Assembly (NCBI GenBank): GCA_044370695.1
Contig: JBILVB010000012.1
Span: forward strand, 1-42,667
Length of the DNA stretch: 42,667 nucleotides
Source of the DNA: JBEIFW01 sp044370695
GTDB taxonomy: Bacteria > Actinomycetota > Acidimicrobiia > Acidimicrobiales > Ilumatobacteraceae
Reading direction: 5' to 3'
Part shown: in pieces, positions 7,977-16,408 of the stretch
How positions within the stretch are numbered: position 1 is the first letter of the stretch
How the letters are laid out: every line of letters starts with the position of its first letter
Position numbers and translations under genes: made by a program
The notes under the pieces: generated by a model
What the model saw: only the letters and a program-made list of their open reading frames with translations
Databases searched by the model: none
What the model was told of the DNA's origin: nothing

Positions 7977-8822
7977 GTGATCCCTCAGGTGTACGAGCCC
8001 GAGCCCGGGCAGGGCCGAGCGGTACTCGTCGTGCTGTCGCACGCCGACGACTTCGCCCTGTTCTGCGGCGGGACCCTGGCCCGCTGGGCCGACGCCGGCT
8101 GGCGGGTGATCGCCGTGCGGGTCACCGACGACCGGTGGGACTCGGTCGGGCGCACGGAGGCCGACACGATCGCCGCCAACGCCGCCGAGTTCCGAGCCGC
8201 GTGCGCAGTGCTCGGGGTGGCCGCGGTGGTCGAGCTCGGCTGGCCGACCGACACCCTGGACACCGCCGACCCGCTGGTGCTGCGCGAGCAGGTGATCCGC
8301 CTGGTGCGCACTCACCGCCCCTACGCGCTCGTCACGTTCGATCCGTTCTCGGCGCCGGCCGAGGACAACCAGGACCACCTCGTCGTCGCCCGCGCCGTCG
8401 ACGAGGCGTTCTGGACCAGCCAGTTCGACCTGCACCATCCCGAGCACCTCGCCGAGGGCCTGCGACCGCACGGGTGTTTCGAGCGGTGGTACGTGGGGCG
8501 TTCGGTCGTCGAGGTGACCCACGTGGTCGACATCACGGCGACGCTGCCCCGCAAGGTCGCCAGCGCGCTGTGCCACGACACGATGCTGCGCAACCAGGTG
8601 AACCAGTGGCGCCTGCAGGCCGATACCGGCGGCTGGGACGTGCCGGTGCTCGACGAGATCGCCGCCGGCGGCCCGCTCGCCCCGCTGTGGGGGCCGCTGC
8701 TGACGGCGTCGGCGGGCCGGGTCGGGGACCGCCACGGGCTCGGTGCCGCCGAGGAGTTCCGGATGGTCCGCTTCGGTGGGCTCGAGCCGCTGCTCGACCG
8801 GTTCGGCCGTCGACGTTCCTGA
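7977..8822 (+). CDS. PIG-L family (LmbE-like) deacetylase
   Basis: A 281-residue zinc-dependent N-deacetylase candidate. The metal motif HADD is at 22-25, followed at family spacing by CGGTLARW, and the second metal histidine is His134 in EDNQDHLVVA. The family removes acetyl groups from N-acetyl sugars such as GlcNAc conjugates (MshB, Mca, PIG-L). In this locus it could unmask an amine on a sugar or cyclitol, in line with the neighbouring aminotransferase. GTG 7977 is chosen because of the TACGAT box 7 bases upstream. It is divergent from the dehydrogenase operon and followed 45 bases later by the aldo/keto reductase. The fold call is solid, the substrate inferred. Confidence 0.87.
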   Translation: MIPQVYEPEPGQGRAVLVVLSHADDFALFCGGTLARWADAGWRVIAVRVTDDRWDSVGRTEADTIAANAAEFRAACAVLGVAAVVELGWPTDTLDTADPLVLREQVIRLVRTHRPYALVTFDPFSAPAEDNQDHLVVARAVDEAFWTSQFDLHHPEHLAEGLRPHGCFERWYVGRSVVEVTHVVDITATLPRKVASALCHDTMLRNQVNQWRLQADTGGWDVPVLDEIAAGGPLAPLWGPLLTASAGRVGDRHGLGAAEEFRMVRFGGLEPLLDRFGRRRS

Positions 8823-8867
8823 CCCGGAGCCCCTGCCTGGACCGCGCCATCGGGCACACTCGCGAAC

Positions 8868-9722
8868 GTGCAACGACGCCGCCTCGGCCGCACCGGCCAC
8901 GAGTCCTCCCTCGCCGTCCTCGGCGGGGCCGCCTACTGGGATGCCGACACGGCGACGGCGGAGCCGACGTTCAGCGCAGCCCTCGCGGCCGGGGTGAACC
9001 ACCTCGACATCGCCCCGCAGTACGGCAGCGCCCAGCGGGCCGTGGGCCCGCTGGTGGCCGAACGGCGCGCCGAGCTGTTCGTGGCGTGCAAGACGCTGCG
9101 ATCCAACCCCGACGGGGTGCGGGCCCAGTGCGAGGAATCGTTGCGGCTGTTGGGGTGCGAGACGTTCGACCTCTACCAGGCCCATGCCGTCACCAGCGTC
9201 GCCGAACTCGACCGGCGCATGCCGGCGCTCGAGACGATCGTGCGCCTGCGCGACGAGGGTGTCACCCGCTTCGCCGGGATCACCGGTCACGGCCCGGAGG
9301 CCCCCGCCGCGCACCTGGAGGCGTTGCGACGGTTCGACCTCGACACGGTGCTGTTCCCGGTGAACGCCCGGCTGATGGGCGACCCCGACTACCGGGCCGC
9401 GGCCGAGGCACTGCTGGCCGAGTGCGCCCGGCGCGACGTCGGCGTGATGGCGATCAAGGCGGTGGCCAAGCAACCGTGGCCGGAAGGAGCAGAGCGCACG
9501 TCGCTCACCTGGTACGAGCCGTACGCGGGCGGCTACGGCATCACTCGCGGCGTGCGCTACACGCTGTCGGTGCCGGGCGTGCACGCCTTCTGCACGCCGG
9601 GCGACCGGGTGCTGCTCCCGCTCGCGATCGAGGCGGCCGTCGGCTTCGAGCCGTTCGACGACGCCGAACGCCGCGCCTTCGAGGACGCCGTGTCGGATCT
9701 GCCGCTGCTCGGCCTGCCCTGA
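8868..9722 (+). CDS. Aldo/keto reductase
   Basis: A 284-residue TIM-barrel NADPH-dependent reductase with the four catalytic residues in place: Asp47 and Tyr52 in HLDIAPQYGS, Lys75 in VACKTLRSN and His106 in YQAHAV. The N-terminus QRRRLGRTGHESS is typical of the family. It would reduce an aldehyde or ketone, plausibly a sugar or cyclitol intermediate of this locus. The start is GTG 8868; a weak -10-like CACACT sits 7 bases upstream, which would again fit a leaderless mRNA. It lies between the PIG-L deacetylase and the sulfotransferase on the same strand. The family is certain, the role inferred. Confidence 0.88.
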   Translation: MQRRRLGRTGHESSLAVLGGAAYWDADTATAEPTFSAALAAGVNHLDIAPQYGSAQRAVGPLVAERRAELFVACKTLRSNPDGVRAQCEESLRLLGCETFDLYQAHAVTSVAELDRRMPALETIVRLRDEGVTRFAGITGHGPEAPAAHLEALRRFDLDTVLFPVNARLMGDPDYRAAAEALLAECARRDVGVMAIKAVAKQPWPEGAERTSLTWYEPYAGGYGITRGVRYTLSVPGVHAFCTPGDRVLLPLAIEAAVGFEPFDDAERRAFEDAVSDLPLLGLP

Positions 9723-9746
9723 CCCTGCCTACCGGATCGAGGACCT

Positions 9747-10556
9747 GTGCTCTACGACCCCGAGCGGAACTTCCTCTTCCTGAAGACCACCAAGACGGCC
9801 GGCTCGTCGATCGAGTACGTGCTCGGTCCCGTTCTGTCGGAACGCTCCCTGCGGACTCCGATCCGGGATGACTACGACCGCACGGTGGCCCGGGTGACGT
9901 GGACGTCCTGGCGGGAGGCGCGCAACGCGTACCGGGCCGGGCTGCTGCCCGTCGCGGTGCTCGGGCGGGTCGACGGTCGCCGGCTGCCGCCCACTCCCGG
10001 CACGGTGCTGCGGGACATCTGGTGGCGCCGGGGGCCGGTGAACCTGATCGGCGTCGGCGGCTTCGCCCGTGAGCAACCGCACATGACGGCATCGGAGGTT
10101 CGGGCCCGGATCGGTCTCGAGGCGTTCGACCGTGCGCTCAAGGTGGCCGTCATCCGGCACCCCTACGAGCACATCACGTCGATGTACTTCCACTCGCGTG
10201 CGACCGATGCGCGCCATCGCGACACGCCGTTCGGTCCGTGGCTCGAGGCCAATCAGCATCTGCTGACCTGGAACCGGCGGATCGTCACGATCGACGGTCG
10301 CTGCGCGCTCGACGTCGTGCTGCGCCACGAGGACCTCCCGGGTTGCCTCGCCGAACCGTTGCGCCGCATCGGGGTCGACCCGGGCCCGATACTGGAACGG
10401 CTCACCACCACCCGCCTGCTAGCTGAGTCGCGGCCCAAGGCGGCGGCCGGCTCGGCCGCCGAGGTCATCGACGCCCGCTCGCAGGCGCTGATCGACGAGG
10501 TGTGCTGGTTCGAGTTCGAACTGGGCGGCTACCGCCGGGGCGCGCCGGTCTCGTGA
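9747..10556 (+). CDS. Sulfotransferase-family protein
   Basis: A 269-residue protein with the two PAPS-binding signatures: the 5'-phosphosulfate loop FLKTTKTAGSSIEYVL at 11-26 and the 3'-phosphate motif VAVIRHPYEHITSMYF at 133-148. Such enzymes transfer sulfate from PAPS to a hydroxyl or amine of a carbohydrate or lipid. In this setting it may sulfate the glycan built by the neighbouring genes. The GTG start at 9747 has a GAGGA element a few bases upstream. Its end overlaps the convergent glycosyltransferase end by 28 bases. No signal peptide is visible, so it should act in the cytoplasm before export. The sulfated target is an inference. Confidence 0.83.
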   Translation: MLYDPERNFLFLKTTKTAGSSIEYVLGPVLSERSLRTPIRDDYDRTVARVTWTSWREARNAYRAGLLPVAVLGRVDGRRLPPTPGTVLRDIWWRRGPVNLIGVGGFAREQPHMTASEVRARIGLEAFDRALKVAVIRHPYEHITSMYFHSRATDARHRDTPFGPWLEANQHLLTWNRRIVTIDGRCALDVVLRHEDLPGCLAEPLRRIGVDPGPILERLTTTRLLAESRPKAAAGSAAEVIDARSQALIDEVCWFEFELGGYRRGAPVS

Positions 10557-11758
10557 CGGGTGGCGCAGGCGAGGTACAGCTCGGCCTGGGTCTGCAACGT
10601 GTAGGCCGTCGGCGGCCGTCGTACGCCGTCCGACTCGCTCACGGTCTTCTGGGCGAGTTCGAGGTGGTTGCCGATGTCGAATCGCTCGACGCCCTCGTAG
10701 GGGATCAGCTTCATCAGTTCGTCGAAGGCGAACGAGGCGCTGGCGATGACGCGCCGGGCGACGTCGAAGGTGATCGCTGCGATACCCGATCCGTCCTGGT
10801 CGACCTCGAGGTAGGGCAGCCAGGCGACGTCGACCCCGGCCGCGGCGTCGACGAACGCGTCGTCGCCGAGTTCGCCGATGAAATGGACCCGACGCTTCAG
10901 CCGTAGTTGCTGCACCAACTGGAGGGGCCCGAGGACGGAGCCGTTGATCGGCTCGCCCTGGCGGATCGACTGCGGGTGCTGTCGGCCGAGGACGAACAGG
11001 TGATAGCGGGACGGCAGCTCCTTGAGGGCACGGATCGCCGTGTCGAGCCCCTTGTAGCCGCCGAGGTAACCGAACACCCCGACGACGACGGCATCGGCGG
11101 GCAGGCCGAGCCGGGTGCGCAGCTCGCCGATCAGGTCCGTGGTGGGCGGGCGGTCGGGTTCGACGATCCGCAGCGGGTGCACCCGGACGTCGGCGGTGGG
11201 CCACAGCCGGCGGATGCGGGTCGCCGAGCGTTGCGTGTGCACGATCATGGCTCGCTGGCGGGACCCGGCCGCAGCGACGAACCGTTGCGACAGTTCGGCC
11301 TGGATACGACTGGCGCGTGCCAGCCGGAGGGTGGACACCGCGGCGCGGGGCCGGCCTTCGGCGAGGCGGCTCAGTGCTTCGCTGCGCCGCACTGGCGTCG
11401 GGTCGACCGTGCGGACGGCGTGGTACGTGACGAACGTCGTCGGGCTGGCCTCGACGAGCCGCTCGAGCCGGTCGGCTGCGCTGGTGTCGTCGGGACCGTA
11501 GAGGCCGCGCTCGAACTGGATGTTGACGGCGTCGAGCGTACGGATCCGCCGGCACAGGTCGTCGATGTGGGACTCGGCCTGCTGCCGTTCGAGTCGGGAT
11601 CGGCCCTGGGTGATCTCGAGATCGAGTGGGAGCAATTCGACGCTGACGCCGGGAAGTGCCGCCAGTGATCCGGCGATCACGTTGGTGAACGCAGCGTTGC
11701 CGCAGGACACGTCGACGCTCGACACGATCCCGATCCGTCGCGTCAATTGGTCGTGCAC
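10529..11758 (-). CDS. GT-B fold (family 4-like) glycosyltransferase
   Basis: A 409-residue glycosyltransferase with GT-B layout. The N-terminal part opens with RIGIVSSVDVSCGNAAF, typical of the acceptor domain, and the linker strand VVVGVFGYLGGYKGLDTAI (226-242) begins the donor-binding half. A VDVAWLPYLEVDQDGSG region resembles the family 4 donor site. I chose GTG 11758 because AGGAGGG lies just upstream; a TTG at 11746 overlapping the ABC stop as TTGA is the alternative. It is the last gene of the glycan operon and adds a sugar to a growing or lipid-linked chain. The donor and linkage are unknown. Confidence 0.85.
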   Translation of the reverse strand: MHDQLTRRIGIVSSVDVSCGNAAFTNVIAGSLAALPGVSVELLPLDLEITQGRSRLERQQAESHIDDLCRRIRTLDAVNIQFERGLYGPDDTSAADRLERLVEASPTTFVTYHAVRTVDPTPVRRSEALSRLAEGRPRAAVSTLRLARASRIQAELSQRFVAAAGSRQRAMIVHTQRSATRIRRLWPTADVRVHPLRIVEPDRPPTTDLIGELRTRLGLPADAVVVGVFGYLGGYKGLDTAIRALKELPSRYHLFVLGRQHPQSIRQGEPINGSVLGPLQLVQQLRLKRRVHFIGELGDDAFVDAAAGVDVAWLPYLEVDQDGSGIAAITFDVARRVIASASFAFDELMKLIPYEGVERFDIGNHLELAQKTVSESDGVRRPPTAYTLQTQAELYLACATRHETGAPRR

Positions 11759-12528
11759 GCGCCCTCCTGCCGTCGTTTCCAATCGTCGAGATACGCACCG
11801 ATGACGTCGGTCGGCGTGCCGTACGCGCCGACCCGACCCTCGTCGAGCCAGAGCGCGCTGTCGCACAACGAGCGGATCGAGCCGAGATCGTGGGACACCA
11901 GGATCGTCGCCGTGTCACCCTGCATCAGTTCGGTGATCCTCTTGCGCGCCTTGACGGCGAAGTCGTGGTCGCCGACGCCGAGCACCTCGTCGATGAGCAG
12001 CACGTCGGGCTGGGCCATCGTGGCCACGGCGAACGAGAGGCGGGCGAGCATCCCGGAGCTGTACCGCCGGACGGGTTCGTGCCGGTGCTCCGTCAAGCCG
12101 GCGAACGACATGATCTCGTCCAGTCGGGCCCGGACGTCCGCCAGCCGGTTTCCCATGGCCGTGCCGATGAGCACGGCGTTGGCGTCGGCGTCGTACTCCG
12201 GGTGCAAGCCCGAACCGAGCCCGATGATCGGCGCGATCCGGCCGTTGACGGTCACGTCCCCGGCGTCGGGCCGGAGCGCGCCGACGAGCAGCTTGAGCAG
12301 CGTGGACTTTCCGACGCCGTTGCGGCCGATGATGCCGAGGCAGTGGCCTGGAGCGGCGCGGAAGCTGACGTCGCGCAGGACCGGGGTCCGAGTCGGGCGC
12401 ATGCCGCGGCGGCTGAGGCGGTCCCGCAACGTCGTGCGGCCGTAGGGCACGCCGGGATAGGTGTACGACACCCGGTCGACCACGACGGCGTCGGATCGGG
12501 CCGGTGACGGGGTGCTGTCCGGGTTCAC
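11743..12528 (-). CDS. Polysaccharide/teichoic-acid type ABC exporter, ATP-binding subunit
   Basis: A 261-residue ATPase of the Wzt/TagH/KpsT group. Walker A is GRNGVGKST (68-76), the signature loop is the variant YSSGMLARLSF (156-166), Walker B is VLLIDEVLGVGD (176-187) and the H-loop is SHD. A long insert before Walker A (YGRTTLRDRLSRRG) is typical of the group. It lacks the extra C-terminal carbohydrate-binding domain of Wzt proteins that recognise capped O-antigen. GTG 12528 overlaps the permease stop as GTGA. With the permease it should flip an undecaprenyl-linked or similar glycan across the membrane. Confident on family and partner. Confidence 0.91.
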   Translation of the reverse strand: MNPDSTPSPARSDAVVVDRVSYTYPGVPYGRTTLRDRLSRRGMRPTRTPVLRDVSFRAAPGHCLGIIGRNGVGKSTLLKLLVGALRPDAGDVTVNGRIAPIIGLGSGLHPEYDADANAVLIGTAMGNRLADVRARLDEIMSFAGLTEHRHEPVRRYSSGMLARLSFAVATMAQPDVLLIDEVLGVGDHDFAVKARKRITELMQGDTATILVSHDLGSIRSLCDSALWLDEGRVGAYGTPTDVIGAYLDDWKRRQEGACTTN

Positions 12529-13337
12529 AGCTCGGTCACCACCCGGGGCCAACGACGCCGGAACGAGTGCAGCGCGCCGACACCGACCACGATCGACAAC
12601 GTGATGGCGTAGGCCCGCACGGGCCAGTCGACGGTGGGTGTGGCGCCGAGGGCCTCGCGGTGGATGTCGAGCAGGGAGACGAGCGGGTTCACCTGATAGA
12701 CCCCGCGCCAGTCGTGCGGGATGATCGACACCGGATAGAAGGTCGGGGTCAGGTAACCGAGCACCGTGAGCCCGACGGCGCTGATCGACGACACGTCCTC
12801 GTACTGGATCGAGACGTGCGCCAGGAACGCGCCGACGCCGAGCGACAGCGAACCGATGGCGAGGAGCGCGACGGGGAGCAACACGAGCGAGATCCCGGGT
12901 GCGGCGCCGTAGGCGACGAGGATCGCCGTGACGATGAGGGTCGATGCGCACAGGCCGACCAGGCCGGTCACGACCGACGAGAGCACGAAGATCTCCGGCG
13001 CGGCACCCGTCCGGGTGAGAATCCCGGCGTTGCTGCGCAGGGTGGGCGCGATGTCGAGCGCGGTCTGCTGGAAGCAGCCGAACATCCCGATGCCCGAATA
13101 GACGTAGGCCAGGAACGGCCAGCCGCCGGTGTCCTGCAGGGAGAACAGCGTGTTGAACACCGCGAACATCACCAAGGCGGTGAGCAGCGGGGTGAGCAGG
13201 ACCCAGCCGACGCCGATGGCGGACCGCCGGTACTTGTTGGTGAGATGGCGCCGGCAGGCGACGCCGAGCAACTCCCGCTGTGCCCGGAGCTCGGGCAACG
13301 ACGATCCGAGGCCTCGGAACCGGTCCGTGGTCGTCAT
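12525..13337 (-). CDS. Polysaccharide ABC exporter, permease subunit (ABC-2 type)
   Basis: A 270-residue membrane protein with about six helices, the usual size for Wzm/TagG/KpsM permeases. The N-terminus has an amphipathic stretch (ELLGVACRRHLTNKYRRSAIG) before the first helix, as in this family, and the motif NPLVSLLDIHREAL near the C-terminus matches the conserved NPl...i..fR element. ATG 13337 overlaps the epimerase stop as ATGA. Together with the adjacent ATPase it forms the export channel for the glycan made by the locus. The family is clear; the cargo is inferred from neighbours. Confidence 0.9.
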   Translation of the reverse strand: MTTTDRFRGLGSSLPELRAQRELLGVACRRHLTNKYRRSAIGVGWVLLTPLLTALVMFAVFNTLFSLQDTGGWPFLAYVYSGIGMFGCFQQTALDIAPTLRSNAGILTRTGAAPEIFVLSSVVTGLVGLCASTLIVTAILVAYGAAPGISLVLLPVALLAIGSLSLGVGAFLAHVSIQYEDVSSISAVGLTVLGYLTPTFYPVSIIPHDWRGVYQVNPLVSLLDIHREALGATPTVDWPVRAYAITLSIVVGVGALHSFRRRWPRVVTEL

Positions 13338-14281
13338 CGGTGGTGCGCCACGTACCAGTCGACGGTCGTCTGGACGGCATCTGCGAGCGGCCGGGGGCGC
13401 CGCCGGGAAAGGGCGCGGAGGCGGGCGACGTCGATCGAGCGCTCCGGGATGCCGACGGGCGCATCGGCGTCCCAGGTCACGCAGCCGCCGAACCGGCTCG
13501 CCTGGGCCACCAACGCCGACAACTCGGCCATCGTGGTCTCGCAGCCGCTCGCGACGTTCACGGTCGCGAAGCCCCGGGTGAGCTGGGCGTCGACGGCCAG
13601 GTCGAGCAGGAATCCGGCGGCGTCGGCGGCGTGGAGAAAATCCCGGGTGGTCTGCGGGCGGCCCCACACCGTCACGACGTCGGCCCCCGCCTTGGCCGCA
13701 TCGACGAACCGGGCGATCAGGGATGGCACGACGTGGGCGCCGGCCTCGCCGAAGTGGTCGTGCGGGCCGAACAGGTTGGTGAGCACGGCGAAGCGGGTTC
13801 CGCTGCCGAGCTGCGCGAGCGCCTCGAGGTAGGGGATGGCCACCCGTTTCCCGGCGGCGTAGAAGCCTTCCGCCTCGTGCGGTCGTCCGGTCCAGAAGTC
13901 GTCCTCGACGAGCGGTAGCCGCACGTAGGGGTAGCCGTAGGCGGCGACCGTGCCGGCCACTACGGCGACCTGCGGCGGTGCGTCGCAGGCTGCCTGGAGC
14001 AGGTTCGTCTGGATGCGGGCGTTGAGGAGCAACGAGCGGGGCCCGGCCCGAAGGTTGCCGAGGATCCCGCGCACGAAGCCGGCGAGGTGCAGCACCGTCT
14101 GCGGTCGATGCCGATCCCAGTACCGGCTGACGGCGTCGGCGTCGCACAGGTCGAGGTCCTGGCGGGTCGGCGCAAGGACGGCGCCCGTCGGCAGGTGCCT
14201 CAGGCTTCCGAGGAGGTTCCGCCCGAGCATGCCGGTGGCCCCGGTGACGAGTACGGGCGTCGGGACGGCGAGGTCGGTCAT
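13334..14281 (-). CDS. NAD-dependent epimerase/dehydratase (GDP-fucose-synthase-like SDR)
   Basis: A 315-residue extended short-chain dehydrogenase. The nucleotide loop is TGATGMLG (13-20), the catalytic pair is Tyr141 and Lys145 in FYAAGKR, and a VVAGTVAAYGYPY segment precedes it at the place of the catalytic Ser/Thr. The segments NLFGPHDHF and GRPQTTRDFLHAAD resemble GDP-L-fucose synthase and related nucleotide-sugar 4-reductase/epimerases. It probably remodels a nucleotide sugar for the glycosyltransferase in the same operon. ATG 14281 overlaps the methyltransferase stop as ATGA. The exact nucleotide sugar is not known. Confidence 0.87.
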   Translation of the reverse strand: MTDLAVPTPVLVTGATGMLGRNLLGSLRHLPTGAVLAPTRQDLDLCDADAVSRYWDRHRPQTVLHLAGFVRGILGNLRAGPRSLLLNARIQTNLLQAACDAPPQVAVVAGTVAAYGYPYVRLPLVEDDFWTGRPHEAEGFYAAGKRVAIPYLEALAQLGSGTRFAVLTNLFGPHDHFGEAGAHVVPSLIARFVDAAKAGADVVTVWGRPQTTRDFLHAADAAGFLLDLAVDAQLTRGFATVNVASGCETTMAELSALVAQASRFGGCVTWDADAPVGIPERSIDVARLRALSRRRPRPLADAVQTTVDWYVAHHR

Positions 14282-15249
14282 CGCCGCCACCAGCGCCTCG
14301 GGCCCCGCTCGTCCGTCGCACCGATCGGTGGTTCCGGTGACGGCACCACCCCAGCGACCGGCTCGTCGGCCGGCGCCGGGGCGATCCCGATGGCGCCCGG
14401 ATGCGGGCGACCGGGGTGGACCGGCAGTGGCTCGGATCGCTTCGTCAGCCGGACGAAGAACTCCGAGCCGGCAGGCTCTGGGGTGGAGACCTCGACCGGG
14501 AGCAGCCCGAGATCGCGCAGTTCGGTGATCAGCGCGACGAAGGTCTCGGGGGAGAACACCGAGCAGTGGGCGTCGAGGTAGATGCCGGTCGTCCATGCGA
14601 GGCGGACGAAGGAGAGCGCCTCGGCCGGTTGGTACGACCGACCGCACTCGGCCGGGGACACGGCGTGGCTCGTGCGACCCTGGTGGCCGACATAGCCGTC
14701 GGCGACGGCGTTGCGTAGGAAGTCGAACAGCTGTCGCGGCGTCGGGATGCGTTCCTGGCGGATCCAGGCCTCGACGAGTTCGGCCGCAGTGGTGTCAGCC
14801 CGGAACAGGTCGAAGCAGTGCCGCTTGTCGGGCAGGGCCAGGGAGATCACGCCACCGTCGTCGAGCACCTCGAGCACCTCGTGGAGCCACCCGACGGGAT
14901 CGGGCACGTGTTCGAGCACATGGGAGGCGACGGCCCACGAGAAACGCCGACCGGCGGGGACGCACTCGGCCAGCCGTCGGCCGTCCTCCCAGACGACGTC
15001 GACGTCGAGAATCTGGTCGGCGTGCGCGTGGCCTGCGTGCTTGCGCCGCGACTCCTCGGCCGAACAGCGGTCGACATAGAACACGTCGCCGGCCGATTTC
15101 GCCACGACGGCGCGAAACAGCGGGGAGATCTCGATGCCGCTCCGGTCGAGCGCGAGACCCGCCGTGATCCGGGCCGCTCGGGGGTCCGCCGGCACCTCCA
15201 GCGACTGCCCTCCGCTGTCGCTCGAGTTCGCAGCGTGCTGAGCGGTCAC
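14278..15249 (-). CDS. Class I SAM-dependent methyltransferase-like protein of the glycan operon
   Basis: A 323-residue protein with a methyltransferase core. The segment DRSGIEISPLFR (36-47) and ASHVLEHVPDPVGWLHEVLEVLDDGG (108-133) are typical of SAM methyltransferases found in surface-glycan clusters. The canonical glycine-rich motif I is not obvious, so SAM binding may be altered. A Pro-rich tail (about residues 275-315) follows. GTG 15249 is chosen because a TATCCT -10 box lies 8 bases upstream, which suggests a leaderless transcript that drives the whole five-gene operon. It could methylate or cap the glycan. Family call good, activity unproven. Confidence 0.8.
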   Translation of the reverse strand: MTAQHAANSSDSGGQSLEVPADPRAARITAGLALDRSGIEISPLFRAVVAKSAGDVFYVDRCSAEESRRKHAGHAHADQILDVDVVWEDGRRLAECVPAGRRFSWAVASHVLEHVPDPVGWLHEVLEVLDDGGVISLALPDKRHCFDLFRADTTAAELVEAWIRQERIPTPRQLFDFLRNAVADGYVGHQGRTSHAVSPAECGRSYQPAEALSFVRLAWTTGIYLDAHCSVFSPETFVALITELRDLGLLPVEVSTPEPAGSEFFVRLTKRSEPLPVHPGRPHPGAIGIAPAPADEPVAGVVPSPEPPIGATDERGPRRWWRR

Positions 15250-15257
15250 GGTCGGGG

Positions 15258-15263
15258 AGGATA
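15258..15263 (-). promoter_or_regulatory. -10 box TATCCT, leaderless promoter of glycan export operon
   Basis: Minus-strand TATCCT is followed by 8 bases and then GTG 15249. A TTCGAC with a 16-base spacer may serve as a weak -35. There is no ribosome site before the GTG. Confidence 0.5.
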
Positions 15264-15323
15264 ACGAACAACTTGGAACGTCGAATCGACGACCCCTGCC
15301 CCCCGCCGCGACCGGAGCAGCCG

Positions 15324-16202
15324 TCAGGTCGTCAGGTCGAGCAGGCCGGCGGCGAGGCGCCCCAGTTCGTCGTCCCAGGCCTCCGGTGACGACGGGAGCG
15401 CCATGGGGCGGACCGTGAACTTCGAGAACCCGGCCTCCACCCAGCGTCCCGCCAGGGCCCGAAGCGCCGGGATCCCGACGGCGACGATCTCGCTCGTGTC
15501 GAGCCCGGGCCGCCGGCGCGCGGCGAGCGCTGCGAGCACGGCCGGGTCGGGTTCGTCGAGGCTGTAGGTGAGGTTCACCCCGAAGTGCTCGGGCGAGATC
15601 GCCCGGTCGGCCTCGGCCGCAGCCCGGTCGACGACGGCCTTGCCGGCGACGGCCTCGGCGATCGTGACCGCGCCGGCGAGCCAGCCGTCCGACAGCCGTC
15701 CGGCGCGCTCGAGCGCCCGGGTGGCCTTGCCGCCCATCCACACCTCGAGCGGTCGTTGCGCCGGCAACGAGGTGAGCGCGAACCCCTCGGCGGTCGTGCC
15801 GCCCTCCCACAGCAGGCGCAGTGTCGGCAGGTGCTCGTCGAGCCAGGCGCCGCGATCACCCGACACCATGCCCTGCGCGGCGCGCTCGGCCGGATCGTCG
15901 AGACCGAGCACGAAGGTGAGCAGCAGGCGGCCGCCGGAGAGCCGGTCGAGCTGAGCCAACTCGCGTGCCAGGCGAACGACGTTGCGCCCGGGGGCGATCA
16001 GGTGGGTGCCGAGCTTGAGGCGCGGCGCCCGAGCCGCTGCGTAGGCGAGCGCGACGAGGGGATCGAACGATCCGGTGAGGAACGTCTCGGGCAGCCAGAT
16101 GGAGTCGAACCCGTTGCGGTCGAGCGCGTCCACGATGTGGCCGTAGTCGTCGATCGGGAGCTGGCTGCCCCCGCCGAGCGCGAATCCGAACCGAACCTTC
16201 AC
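15324..16202 (-). CDS. LLM class F420/flavin-dependent oxidoreductase
   Basis: A 292-residue luciferase-like TIM-barrel oxidoreductase. It begins VRFGFALGGGSQLPIDDY, then has DRNGFDSIWLPETFLTG, a LKLGTHLIAPGRNVVRLARELAQLDRLSGGR region that forms the cofactor site, and a GGKATRALERAGRLSDGWL block, all characteristic. The family uses F420 or FMN; which cofactor and substrate cannot be told. The GTG at 16202 overlaps the stop of a small membrane protein as GTGA, so the two are probably co-translated. The gene sits just downstream of the glycan operon start and reads in the same direction but is separated from it by about 75 bases. Confidence 0.88.
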   Translation of the reverse strand: MKVRFGFALGGGSQLPIDDYGHIVDALDRNGFDSIWLPETFLTGSFDPLVALAYAAARAPRLKLGTHLIAPGRNVVRLARELAQLDRLSGGRLLLTFVLGLDDPAERAAQGMVSGDRGAWLDEHLPTLRLLWEGGTTAEGFALTSLPAQRPLEVWMGGKATRALERAGRLSDGWLAGAVTIAEAVAGKAVVDRAAAEADRAISPEHFGVNLTYSLDEPDPAVLAALAARRRPGLDTSEIVAVGIPALRALAGRWVEAGFSKFTVRPMALPSSPEAWDDELGRLAAGLLDLTT

Positions 16203-16408
16203 CCGACGACCCCCCGAACCACGAGCACGATTCCGACCACCCCGACCGCCGCCCCGGCGAGGCGGTAGTTGCGCCGCCGCGCCGCTTCGGTCGTGTCGGC
16301 CTCGCCGAGCATCGAGTGCTCGTCGGCAGCGAGGTGGGCCGACTGCACGGCGAGGAACGCCGCGACGGCGACCAGGACGGCACCGACGACGACGGACTCG
16401 ACGATCAT
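16199..16408 (-). CDS. Small two-helix membrane protein
   Basis: A 69-residue protein with two predicted membrane helices: VESVVVGAVLVAVAAFLAVQ near the N-terminus and LAGAAVGVVGIVLVVRGVV at the C-terminus. They are joined by a polar loop containing EADTTEAARRRN. It ends in a GTGA overlap with the LLM oxidoreductase, and coupling of this kind supports it as a real gene. The start is ATG 16408. I do not recognise a family. A membrane-anchoring or helper role for the oxidoreductase is only suggested by the coupling. Confidence 0.65.
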   Translation of the reverse strand: MIVESVVVGAVLVAVAAFLAVQSAHLAADEHSMLGEADTTEAARRRNYRLAGAAVGVVGIVLVVRGVVG

